Position numbers and translations under genes: made by a program. The notes beneath the pieces were generated by a model, which worked only from the letters and a program-made list of their open reading frames with translations, did not search any database and was not told where the DNA came from. A DNA stretch of 40,623 bases from Saccharothrix coeruleofusca (GTDB taxonomy: Bacteria > Actinomycetota > Actinomycetes > Mycobacteriales > Pseudonocardiaceae): positions 705,719 to 746,341 of the forward strand of contig NZ_BMRG01000003.1 in the NCBI RefSeq assembly GCF_014648515.1, given 5' to 3'. Positions 34,522 to 40,623 of this stretch are shown here, one piece after another (the stretch's first letter is position 1; each line of letters starts with the position of its first letter).

Positions 34522-34568
34522 GAGGCCGACTTCCAGGCGGCCTCACCCGACCCGGCGGAGCCGGGTCG
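34522..34568. terminator. Two tandem hairpins between iclR and ridA
   Basis: GAGGCCG/CGGCCTC (34522-34528 with 34538-34544) is followed by CGACCCGGC/GCCGGGTCG (34548-34556 with 34560-34568, loop GGA). They probably end or weaken the kinase-iclR transcript before ridA. No T-run follows. Confidence 0.55.
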
Positions 34569-34587
34569 ATCGAACACAGGAGGATTC

Positions 34588-34968
34588 GTGCCCAAGACCG
34601 AGATCCGCACCGAGCAGGCGCCCGCCCCCGTCGCGAAGTTCTCCCAGGGGGTCCGCAAGGGCAACGTGCTGCAGGTGGCGGGCCAGGTCGCCTTCGACGC
34701 CACGGGGGCGGTCGTGGGCGAGACCGTCGCCGAGCAGACCGCCCAGGCGCTGCGCAACGTCGTGGCCGTGCTGGAGGCGGGCGGCGCGAGCCTGGACGAC
34801 GTGGTGATGCTGCGCGTCTACCTGACCGACACCGCGCACTTCGCCGAGATGAACGAGGTCTACAACCAGTTCATGTCCGAGCCGTACCCGGCGCGCACCA
34901 CCGTCTACGTCGGACTGCCCGCCGGCCTGCTGGTCGAGATCGACGCGCTGGCCGTGCTGGGCGACTGA
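34588..34968 (+). CDS. RidA-family enamine/imine deaminase
   Basis: A 126-residue RidA protein. It has the family pattern PVAKFSQGVRKGNVLQVAGQ, DATGAVVGETVAEQTAQALR with NVVAVLEAGGASLDDVV, and the signature YPARTTVYVGLPAGLLVEID carrying the arginine that holds the substrate carboxylate. RidA hydrolyses reactive 2-enamines released by PLP dehydratases, which fits the dehydratase-type enzyme of this locus. AGGAGG lies just before the GTG. It is 97 bp after iclR, beyond two hairpins. Confidence 0.93.
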   Translation: MPKTEIRTEQAPAPVAKFSQGVRKGNVLQVAGQVAFDATGAVVGETVAEQTAQALRNVVAVLEAGGASLDDVVMLRVYLTDTAHFAEMNEVYNQFMSEPYPARTTVYVGLPAGLLVEIDALAVLGD

Positions 34969-35078
34969 CGCAGTTCTGCCGGTTGTTCTGCGTGGTGCCC
35001 GCGCCCTCGCGGCGGTTGACTGGGGGTAACCCGGATCGCATGTCATGGAAGGACGACACGGCGATGGCGAAGAACGCA

Positions 35079-37373
35079 TCACCGATCGGGTGACCTCGAT
35101 TCGGCGGCCCGCGCGCGGTACTCCCCGACCGCGTCCGGGTCGCCGAGGTCGCCGTGCAGGGCGGCCAGGGCGTCGAGCACCAGTGCCAGGCGCGCATCGC
35201 GGTGCTCGGTCATCACGGCCAGCGCCCGCTCCAGCTCGGTCTTGGCTTGCGGCAGCCGACCGAGCCGGTGCAGGGCGATCCCGCGCAGGTAGGCCGCATC
35301 GCCCTGGCTGCTCGGCGCGTGGGCGGAGCGGGCGAGCTCCGCGGCTTCGCCCGCCACCTCGGCGACCTCCTCCCAGTCGCCCAGCTCGACCAGGCTCTGG
35401 CCGACCCGCACCAGCAGCGCCGCGACCATCTCGTCGCGCATCCTCGGGGCCAGGCCCAGCGCGTTGGCCCGCATGTCGGCGACCAGCCCCCGGTGCAGCT
35501 CGGCGGCTTCCTCGTAGCGCTGTAAACCGTTGAGCACCAGTCCCAGGCAGGACGCGGCGATGTGCCCGCCCAGCGGGTAGCGCGCGTCGTGGAACAGCTG
35601 CCGCGCCCGCACCGCGCTGTCCCTGGCCTCCTCCAGGCGGCCCGAGCGCAGGTGGGAGACCGCGCGGTAGTGCATGGCCCACGCCTGCTCGCGCACGTCG
35701 CCCGCGGCCACCGCGGCCTGCCACGCCCGCTCGTGCAGCGCCAGCGCCTCCTGCGGTTTGCGCAGCAGCACGGCCAGGGTCCAGGTCAGGAAGTTCAGCT
35801 GGACGGCTTCGTCGCGCACGCTGCCCAGCGCCCGCGCCGCGGCGACGCCCGCGGTGAACACCTCCGCCCACGTCTGACCGCTGCCGCGCTGGTCGGAGTA
35901 CCAGTGCATGGCGGTGGCCAGTGCCAGCACCTCGGCGTGCCCGCCGTGCTCGCTCGCCCAGCGCAGCGCGCCGAGCCAGTTCGCGGTCTCGGCGGCCAGC
36001 CAGGCGTCGGCGTCGTCGGCGTCGCGCAGGTTCCCGACGGGGGACTGGCGCCCCTCGGGGGCGAAGAAGCCGCCCGCGGCGGTGGCGGTGGCCAGCAGCC
36101 AGGAGACCATCCGCCCCCTGGCCTGCTCCACCACCGGCGCGGGTTCCTCGTCGGCCAGCCGCTCGCCCGCGAAGACCCGGATCAGGTCGTGGAACAGGTA
36201 GCGGCCGGAGACCTCGGCGGTGTCCAGCAGGCTCATGTCCACCAGCTCGTCGAGGGTGTCCTCGGCGGCGAACCGGTCCACGTCGGCCAGCGCGGCGGCG
36301 AGGTCGGGGGTGAAGTCGGCCCCCGGCACCAGCGACAGCCTGCGGAACAGCACCGCGGCCTTGTCGCTGAGCTGCCGGTAGGACATCTCGAAGGCGGTGC
36401 GCACCTGCAGGTCGCCCGCGGTCAGCGCGGTCAGCCTGCGCCGCTCGTCGCCCAGCTGGCCCGCCAGGTGCGCCACGGTCCACCGGGGGCGGCTGGCCAG
36501 CCGGTTGCCCGCGATGCGCAGCGCCAGCGGCAGGTGCCCGCACAGCGCGGCGACCCTGGTGGCGGCTTCCGGCTCGGCGGCCACCCGGTCGCGGCCCGCG
36601 ATGCCCGCCAGCAGCTCCAGCGAGGCGCTCGGGGTCAGCACGTCCAGGCCCAGCCGCACCGGCGCCTCCAACCCGCCCAGCACCTGCCTGCTGGTCACCA
36701 GCACCAACGACCGCGCGCCGGTGGCCAGCAGCGGCCGCACCTGCGCCTCGTCCGACGCGTTGTCCAGCACCGTCAGGGTGGAGCGGGTGCGCAGCAGCTC
36801 CCGGTACAGGTCCGAGCGCTCGGCCTCGGTGGGGGGCATCCGGTTCTCCGCGACGCCCAGCGCCAGCAGCACCCGGTGCACCACCTCCGACGGGTGCAGC
36901 GGCCGGGCGTCCATGCCGCGCAGGTTGAAGAAGAAGCAGCCGTCGGGGAAGCGCGGGGCCAGTTGGTAGGCCGCGCGCACCGCCAGGCTGGTCTTGCCCC
37001 CGCCCGGCGGGCCGTGCACCACGACCACGCCGGTGCCGCGCACCCGGTCCGCGGCGTCGGCCAGCGCGGCCAGCTCGGCTTCCCGGCCGGTCAGGTCCAC
37101 CAGGTCCGGGGGCAGCGCGCTGGGGGCCACCGGCAGCTGCTTGCGCGCCCGCCCCTCCTTCGCGGCGGCCATCAGCGCCTGCGCCTGCGGCTCGGTCAGC
37201 GCCAGCAGCCGGGCCAGCGCCTCCACCGTGCGGCGCTGCGGGCCCTTGGCCCGGCCGCGTTCCATGTCGCTGATGGCGCGCACGCTCACCCCGGAGCCCG
37301 CGGCCAGTTCCTCCTGGGTGAGCTTCGCGCGCAGCCGGTGCTCCCGCAGAAGCTCGCCGAACGTCATCGCCAC
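35079..37373 (-). CDS. XRE-NB-ARC-TPR STAND regulator
   Basis: A 764-residue signal-transduction NTPase. Residues 1-60 are an XRE helix-turn-helix (GELLREHRLRAKLTQEELAA, SVRAISDMERGRAKGPQ). About 95-360 is an NB-ARC ATPase with Walker A VVHGPPGGGKTSLAVRA near 118, Walker B STLTVLDNASD near 200 and HLPLALRIAGNRLASR near 285. From about 420 the chain is a series of TPR-like helices (LHERAWQAAVAAGDVREQAW, YEEAAELHRGLVADM). There is no BTAD domain, unlike the AfsR-like protein at 12997. Target genes are unknown. A GTG (37373) and an ATG (37367) compete for the start; TAGGGT 7 bp before the GTG hints at a leaderless message. Confidence 0.9.
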   Translation of the reverse strand: MAMTFGELLREHRLRAKLTQEELAAGSGVSVRAISDMERGRAKGPQRRTVEALARLLALTEPQAQALMAAAKEGRARKQLPVAPSALPPDLVDLTGREAELAALADAADRVRGTGVVVVHGPPGGGKTSLAVRAAYQLAPRFPDGCFFFNLRGMDARPLHPSEVVHRVLLALGVAENRMPPTEAERSDLYRELLRTRSTLTVLDNASDEAQVRPLLATGARSLVLVTSRQVLGGLEAPVRLGLDVLTPSASLELLAGIAGRDRVAAEPEAATRVAALCGHLPLALRIAGNRLASRPRWTVAHLAGQLGDERRRLTALTAGDLQVRTAFEMSYRQLSDKAAVLFRRLSLVPGADFTPDLAAALADVDRFAAEDTLDELVDMSLLDTAEVSGRYLFHDLIRVFAGERLADEEPAPVVEQARGRMVSWLLATATAAGGFFAPEGRQSPVGNLRDADDADAWLAAETANWLGALRWASEHGGHAEVLALATAMHWYSDQRGSGQTWAEVFTAGVAAARALGSVRDEAVQLNFLTWTLAVLLRKPQEALALHERAWQAAVAAGDVREQAWAMHYRAVSHLRSGRLEEARDSAVRARQLFHDARYPLGGHIAASCLGLVLNGLQRYEEAAELHRGLVADMRANALGLAPRMRDEMVAALLVRVGQSLVELGDWEEVAEVAGEAAELARSAHAPSSQGDAAYLRGIALHRLGRLPQAKTELERALAVMTEHRDARLALVLDALAALHGDLGDPDAVGEYRARAAESRSPDR

Positions 37374-37415
37374 TCGGCCGACCCTAGCCGGCGCCGGGCT
37401 GGTAATGCTTGCGCC

Positions 37416-38018
37416 ATGACGTGGTACGCGGACCGCCCTGCCCGATTGGGCCGACAGGTGCTGGCGGACTTGCTGGCCGTGGCGTGGGTGTGGTTCTGGG
37501 TCGACCTGGCGCTGGGGGTGCGCGACGGGGTGCTGCGCCTGCGCGCGCCCGGCGACGGCCTGGTGTCGGCGGGGCAGGGGCTCAGCGACACCTTCCGCGA
37601 CGCCGCCGACCGCGCGCGGGACGTGCCGCTGGTGGGCGGGCGGCTGGCGGACGCGCTGGGCCGGGGGCAGGACGCGGGCGGGTCGATGGTGGGCGCGGGG
37701 CAGACCCAGATCGAGGCGGTGGAGAGCACCGCGCAGTGGCTGGCCATCGCGCTGATCGCGCTGCCGGTGGCGTTCCTGCTGGTCAGCTGGCTGCCGCTGC
37801 GGGTGCGCTACGCCCGCCGCGCGGGTGCGGCCAAGCGCTTGCGGGACACCGGCCGGGAGGACCTGCTGGCGCTGCGGGCGCTCAACGAGCTGTCGCTGCG
37901 CAGGCTGGCCGCGTTCGACGGCGACCCGGTGGAGGGGTGGCGCCGCCGCGACCCGGAGGTCATCCGGGCGCTGGCGGCGGGTCAGCTGGCCGCCGCGGGC
38001 CTGCGCCCGCCGCGCTAG
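37416..38018 (+). CDS. Hypothetical membrane protein with two hydrophobic segments
   Basis: A 200-residue protein of unknown function starting MTWYADRPARLGRQVLADLL. The first hydrophobic segment is ADLLAVAWVWFWVDLALGV, the second WLAIALIALPVAFLLVSWLP. The loop between them (about 45-105) is Gly/Ala-rich and would face outside. The C-terminal part (RKRLRD-like basic segment, then LALRALNELSLRRLAAFDGD, EGWRRRDPEVIRALAAGQL) is soluble and cytoplasmic. TAATGC lies 7 bp before the ATG, so a leaderless start is possible. It is divergent from the XRE regulator with only 42 bp between them. Confidence 0.75.
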   Translation: MTWYADRPARLGRQVLADLLAVAWVWFWVDLALGVRDGVLRLRAPGDGLVSAGQGLSDTFRDAADRARDVPLVGGRLADALGRGQDAGGSMVGAGQTQIEAVESTAQWLAIALIALPVAFLLVSWLPLRVRYARRAGAAKRLRDTGREDLLALRALNELSLRRLAAFDGDPVEGWRRRDPEVIRALAAGQLAAAGLRPPR

Positions 38019-38034
38019 CCACAGCGCGTCCGGC

Positions 38035-38080
38035 GGGTAGTAGTCACCGGCCTGCGCGAGCCCCCTCGGGTAGTACTTGC
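38035..38080. repeat. Intergenic repeat GGGTAGT-ACCGG-GTACTTGC, copy B
   Basis: This is the second copy of the element at 27869-27913, again directly after a plus-strand gene. Within it GGGTAGTA occurs twice as a direct repeat (38035 and 38068). On the minus strand it reads CKYYPRGLAQAGDYYPPDAL, but no start codon with a ribosome site precedes that frame. Confidence 0.6.
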
Positions 38081-38112
38081 AGACGTACCGGAGGGGGCAT
38101 CGCCGGGTGCGG

Positions 38113-38463
38113 TCAGTACACCGGGCCGGTGTACTTCTCGCCGGGGCCCTGGCCCGGCTCGTCGGGCACGGCCGACGCCTCGCGGAAGGCCCGCTGGACC
38201 GACTGCAGGCCGTCGCGCAGCGGGGCGGCGTGCGGGCCGAGGTACTCGGTCGCGGCGGTGACCAGGCCCGCCAGCGCGGTGATCAGCCTGCGGGCCTCGT
38301 CGAGGTCGCGGCGGGGGCTGGTGTCGGGGTCCTCGTCGGCCAGGCCGAGGCGCTCGGCGGCGGCGGACAGCAGCATGATCGCCGCCTTGCTGATCACCTC
38401 GATGCTGGGAACATCGGACAGCTCGCGGACGTTGTCTGAAGGCAGGTCGGTCACGTCGGCCAT
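38113..38463 (-). CDS. DUF1844 domain protein
   Basis: A 116-residue protein starting MADVTDLPSDNVRELSDVPS. The core IEVISKAAIMLLSAAAERLG and DLDEARRLITALAGLVTAAT with HAAPLRDGLQSVQRAFREAS is DUF1844, which is regularly found beside infC in actinobacteria. The last residues PGEKYTGPVY are also typical of actinobacterial members. The function is unknown; the protein is helical and soluble. It is divergent from the infC leader. Confidence 0.88.
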   Translation of the reverse strand: MADVTDLPSDNVRELSDVPSIEVISKAAIMLLSAAAERLGLADEDPDTSPRRDLDEARRLITALAGLVTAATEYLGPHAAPLRDGLQSVQRAFREASAVPDEPGQGPGEKYTGPVY

Positions 38464-38499
38464 TGTCGCAACCGCCTCCGCCACCGCGCCGGTTCGGGG

Positions 38500-38526
38500 T
38501 TGACAAGGACCGTCTGCTACTATTCT
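38500..38526 (+). promoter_or_regulatory. Putative infC operon promoter
   Basis: A perfect TTGACA (38500-38505) is followed by TATTCT (38521-38526), with a rather short 15-bp spacer. It precedes a leader of about 200 nt. Confidence 0.5.
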
Positions 38527-38536
38527 CCCGCGACCA

Positions 38537-38703
38537 GTCCCCGCACGTGCGGGGACGGCAAGTGGAGCCCCGCTCCCACCCGAGTCTGCCGCTTCGAGCA
38601 GGTGGCCGGGTCCGGTCCCTCGAGGGGTGGACTGCGCCCTTCGTTGTGCGATCGGTCGGAAGAGCGGGCCCCACACCGGGCAGGTGTGGGGCCTCTTGTC
38701 TTT
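38537..38703 (+). promoter_or_regulatory. infC-rpmI-rplT leader with attenuator
   Basis: The leader contains a perfect 20-nt palindrome GTCCCCGCACGTGCGGGGAC (38537-38556) that would form an early hairpin. Near its end lies an intrinsic-terminator structure: GGCCCCACACC (38667-38677), a 5-nt loop and GGTGTGGGGCC (38683-38693), followed by TCTTGTCTTT. It ends 28 nt before infC. Placement of a terminator ahead of infC suggests attenuation, by analogy with L20-controlled leaders of other bacteria; the ligand here is inferred. Confidence 0.7.
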
Positions 38704-38731
38704 GGCGCACAACGAGTCACAAAGGACGTGA

Positions 38732-39331
38732 ATGACAAGTCCCTCGAACCGAGGTGCTCCCGCGAGCACCGAGCCGCGCATCAACGACCGCATCCGCGTG
38801 CCCGAGGTTCGTCTGGTCGGGCCGAACGGCGAGCAGGTCGGGATCGTTCGCATCGAGGACGCGCTCCGACTCGCCCAGGAATCGGACCTCGACCTCGTCG
38901 AGGTCGCCGCGCAGGCTCGGCCGCCGGTCTGCAAGCTCATGGACTACGGCAAGTTCAAGTACGAGAGCGCGCAGAAGGCCCGCGAGTCCCGCCGCAACCA
39001 GCAGCTGACGGTCATCAAGGAGCAGAAGCTCCGCCCGAAGATCGACCCGCACGACTACCAGACGAAGAAGGGCCACGTGGCCCGCTTCCTGTCGCACGGG
39101 AACAAGGTCAAGGTGACCATCATGTTCCGGGGTCGTGAGCAGTCCCGTCCGGAGCTGGGCTACCGGCTGCTGCAGCGGCTGGCCGAAGACGTCGCGGAGC
39201 TCGGGTTCGTCGAGTCCAACCCGAAGCAGGACGGCCGCAACATGATCATGGTGCTGGCCCCGCACAAGAACACGAAGACCCGACCGGTGAAGCAGGACAG
39301 CGGCACCGCGGAGGAGTCCGGCGAGGAGTGA
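38732..39331 (+). CDS. infC: Translation initiation factor IF-3
   Basis: A 199-residue IF-3, which binds the 30S subunit, keeps it apart from 50S and checks the start codon. The N-domain starts [20 protein letters not shown] and ends [12 protein letters not shown]; the linker is Lys/Arg-rich ([20 protein letters not shown]); the C-domain has [40 protein letters not shown] and [11 protein letters not shown]. The acidic tail ([11 protein letters not shown]) is a common actinobacterial extension. The ATG has AAAGGAC upstream; the gene does not use the rare AUU start known from enterobacteria. It heads the infC-rpmI-rplT operon. Confidence 0.98.
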   Translation: MTSPSNRGAPASTEPRINDRIRVPEVRLVGPNGEQVGIVRIEDALRLAQESDLDLVEVAAQARPPVCKLMDYGKFKYESAQKARESRRNQQLTVIKEQKLRPKIDPHDYQTKKGHVARFLSHGNKVKVTIMFRGREQSRPELGYRLLQRLAEDVAELGFVESNPKQDGRNMIMVLAPHKNTKTRPVKQDSGTAEESGEE

Positions 39332-39332
39332 C

Positions 39333-39355
39333 CTCCGGGGCCCTGCGCCCCGGAG
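39333..39355 (+). other. Hairpin between infC and rpmI
   Basis: CTCCGGGG (39333-39340) pairs with CCCCGGAG (39348-39355) around a 7-nt loop, directly after the infC stop. It may tune processing or relative expression within the operon. Confidence 0.5.
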
Positions 39356-39402
39356 CAAGCATGGCCGCCCCCATCTGGTGGCTGCATGAGACGAGGACGG
39401 AA

Positions 39403-39597
39403 ATGCCCAAGAACAAGAGCCACAGCGGGACCTCCAAGCGCGTGAAGGTCACCGGCAGCGGCAAGATCGTCCGCGAGAAGGCGGGCAAGCGGCACCTGCT
39501 GGAGAAGAAGTCCAGCAAGCTGACGCGGCGCCTGTCGGGCACCACCGAGGTCGCCAAGAACGACGTGTCGCGGATCAAGAAGCTGCTCGGCATCTGA
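39403..39597 (+). CDS. rpmI: Large ribosomal subunit protein bL35
   Basis: A 64-residue bL35 starting [20 protein letters not shown], followed by [20 protein letters not shown] and a C-terminal [11 protein letters not shown]. It is very basic and has the normal length. The ATG at 39403 is the family start; an upstream in-frame GTG/ATG stretch at 39328-39402 overlaps the infC end and hairpin and is not conserved-looking. It lies between infC and rplT as in nearly all bacteria. Confidence 0.98.
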   Translation: MPKNKSHSGTSKRVKVTGSGKIVREKAGKRHLLEKKSSKLTRRLSGTTEVAKNDVSRIKKLLGI

Positions 39598-39621
39598 TCC
39601 ACCCGCTTTCCCCCGAACACC

Positions 39622-39636
39622 GGGGCCTTCGGCCCC
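39622..39636 (+). other. Hairpin between rpmI and rplT
   Basis: GGGGCC-TTC-GGCCCC forms a tight hairpin in the 61-bp gap, 22 bp before the rplT start. It could be a translational control or processing site. Confidence 0.45.
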
Positions 39637-39658
39637 ATGAGATCGACAGGATGGACCC

Positions 39659-40048
39659 GTGGCACGCGTCAAAAGGGCAGTGAACGCCCAGAAGAAGCGC
39701 CGTACCACCCTTGAGCTGGCCAGCGGTTACCGCGGTCAGCGCTCGCGGCTGTACCGCAAGGCCAAGGAGCAGGTGCTCCACTCGCTCAACTACGCCTACC
39801 GGGACCGCCGGGCGCGCAAGGGCGACTTCCGCAAGCTGTGGATCCAGCGCATCAACGCGGGTGTCCGTGCCAACGGCATGACCTACAACCGCTTCATCCA
39901 GGGCCTGCGCCTGGCCGAGATCGAGGTCGACCGCAAGATCCTGGCCGAGCTGGCCGTCAGCGACCCCGCCGCGTTCACCGCGCTGGTGGAGCTGGCCAAG
40001 GCCGCGCTGCCCAGCGACGTCAACGCGCCCGCTCAGGACAACGCCTGA
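39659..40048 (+). CDS. rplT: Large ribosomal subunit protein bL20
   Basis: A 129-residue bL20, needed for early 50S assembly and known in other bacteria to repress its own operon. It starts [20 protein letters not shown], with the long basic N-terminal helix, then [40 protein letters not shown] and [20 protein letters not shown]. The C-terminal tail [12 protein letters not shown] is a lineage extension. The start is GTG. The stop overlaps or abuts the downstream methyltransferase frame. Confidence 0.98.
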   Translation: MARVKRAVNAQKKRRTTLELASGYRGQRSRLYRKAKEQVLHSLNYAYRDRRARKGDFRKLWIQRINAGVRANGMTYNRFIQGLRLAEIEVDRKILAELAVSDPAAFTALVELAKAALPSDVNAPAQDNA

Positions 40049-40623
40049 GCACCGATCAGCGCGCACCACGACCCGGGGATGCTCCGTTCACCGAGCGGAC
40101 ACCCCGGGTCGTTGCCGCTCGGCGACTGACCCGCCGCTCCGGGCGCGACCGCGCGGAGCGGTTCCTCGCCGAGGGCGCCCAGGCGGTGCGCGAGGCGCTC
40201 ACCTGGGCCGCCGCCGGGCGGGGGCGGGTGCACGAGCTGTTCGTCACCGCGGTCGCGGCCGATCGCAACCCGGAGCTGGTGCGCGACGCCGTCCAGGCGG
40301 GCGTGCCGGTGAGCGGGGTGACCGACAAGGCCGCCGCGGCGCTGTCGGAGACCGTGACGCCGCAGGGCCTGATCGCGGTGTGCGACCTGGTGCACGTGCC
40401 GCTCGCGGAGGCGGTGCGGCCCGGTGCCCGACTGGTCGCGGTGCTGCACGGCGTGGCCGATCCGGGCAACGCGGGCACCGTGGTCCGCGTGGCCGACGCG
40501 GCCGGGGCCGACGCCGTGGTGTTCGCGGGCGACGCGGTGGACCCGCACAACGGCAAGTGCGTGCGGGCGTCCACCGGCAGCGTGTTCCACCTGCCGCTGG
40601 CCCGCGCGCGGTCGGCGGACGAG
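40045..40623 (+). CDS. TrmH/SpoU-family rRNA/tRNA 2'-O-methyltransferase, partial (right edge)
   Basis: The frame is open to the last base and is cut by the window edge. It reads [20 protein letters not shown], then [20 protein letters not shown] (the substrate-binding N-domain) and the SPOUT knot start [20 protein letters not shown] with [20 protein letters not shown] and [16 protein letters not shown]. These are the first two SpoU motifs, so S-adenosylmethionine-dependent ribose methylation is expected. No ATG, GTG or TTG lies in frame before the domain; a CTG at 40045 overlapping the rplT stop, with AGGA 8 bp upstream, gives a sensible N-terminus ([11 protein letters not shown]). The start is therefore uncertain. 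Confidence 0.85.
   Translation, partial: MSTDQRAPRPGDAPFTERTPRVVAARRLTRRSGRDRAERFLAEGAQAVREALTWAAAGRGRVHELFVTAVAADRNPELVRDAVQAGVPVSGVTDKAAAALSETVTPQGLIAVCDLVHVPLAEAVRPGARLVAVLHGVADPGNAGTVVRVADAAGADAVVFAGDAVDPHNGKCVRASTGSVFHLPLARARSADE
40069..40111 (+). terminator. Hairpin after rplT, inside the methyltransferase 5' region
   Basis: Perfect 10-bp arms CGACCCGGGG (40069-40078) and CCCCGGGTCG (40102-40111) enclose a smaller CCG/CGG stem. It lies 20 bp after the rplT stop and may end the ribosomal operon, or it may lie within the methyltransferase message. Confidence 0.55.

Noticed and set aside
35562-37415. Extension of the membrane protein at 37416 far upstream as one 818-residue frame
   Set aside because: The upstream 600 codons are antisense to the XRE-NB-ARC gene and look like shadow; the ATG at 37416 starts a natural membrane protein.

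Overview
The window is very GC-rich, uses many GTG starts and has the neighbourhood uvrA and infC-rpmI-rplT-TrmH-type methyltransferase. It also carries AfsR-like and XRE-type STAND regulators, type VII secretion (WXG100) genes and a mycothiol/maleylpyruvate isomerase-family gene. This points to an actinobacterium of the Pseudonocardiales, with an Actinosynnema/Saccharothrix/Lentzea-like chromosome. That placement is inferred from gene content and composition, not from a search.

Layout. 1-2702 (minus): a three-gene type VII secretion module (YbaB-like protein, EspC-like small protein, and a large WXG100 protein with a long Pro/Ser/Thr/Gly tail that runs off the left edge). 2761-9525: mostly housekeeping and small regulatory genes: FKBP isomerase, secreted trypsin, EI24 membrane protein, GNAT plus DUF309, an AraC/VOC pair, an ADP-ribosylglycohydrolase and an ArsR/SRPBCC pair. 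9586-12869: a truncated alpha/beta-hydrolase remnant, a PLP aminotransferase and three poorly known genes. 12997-18179: an AfsR/SARP-like STAND regulator, and a membrane-anchored hydrolase behind a winged-helix regulator whose promoter is covered by a 30-bp near-palindrome.

18268-21567 is an accessory island. It holds two decayed copies of the 3' end of an MBL-fold hydrolase gene, a beheaded AAA ATPase, a Phd/VapC toxin-antitoxin pair and a DUF4365 (PD-(D/E)XK-like) protein of lower GC. The intact MBL gene lies at its right edge, so the same gene end occurs three times, always in the same orientation.

21588-28331: MBL hydrolase, acyltransferase, a mycothiol-dependent isomerase-like protein, uvrA behind a LexA box, an SRPBCC protein and a lipoprotein with an internal deletion.

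28399-34968 is a coherent catabolic locus: GntP permease, D-aminoacylase-type amidohydrolase, D-threonine aldolase/D-glucosaminate dehydratase-type PLP enzyme, 2-keto-3-deoxygluconate-type kinase, IclR regulator and RidA. The two divergent arms share one inverted-repeat operator. I infer that it degrades N-acetyl-D-glucosaminate or D-glucosaminate, the aldonic acids made when chitin is oxidised, to KDPG. 35079-40623: an XRE-NB-ARC-TPR regulator, a membrane protein, DUF1844, and the infC-rpmI-rplT translation operon behind an attenuator-like leader, followed by an rRNA/tRNA methyltransferase cut by the right edge.
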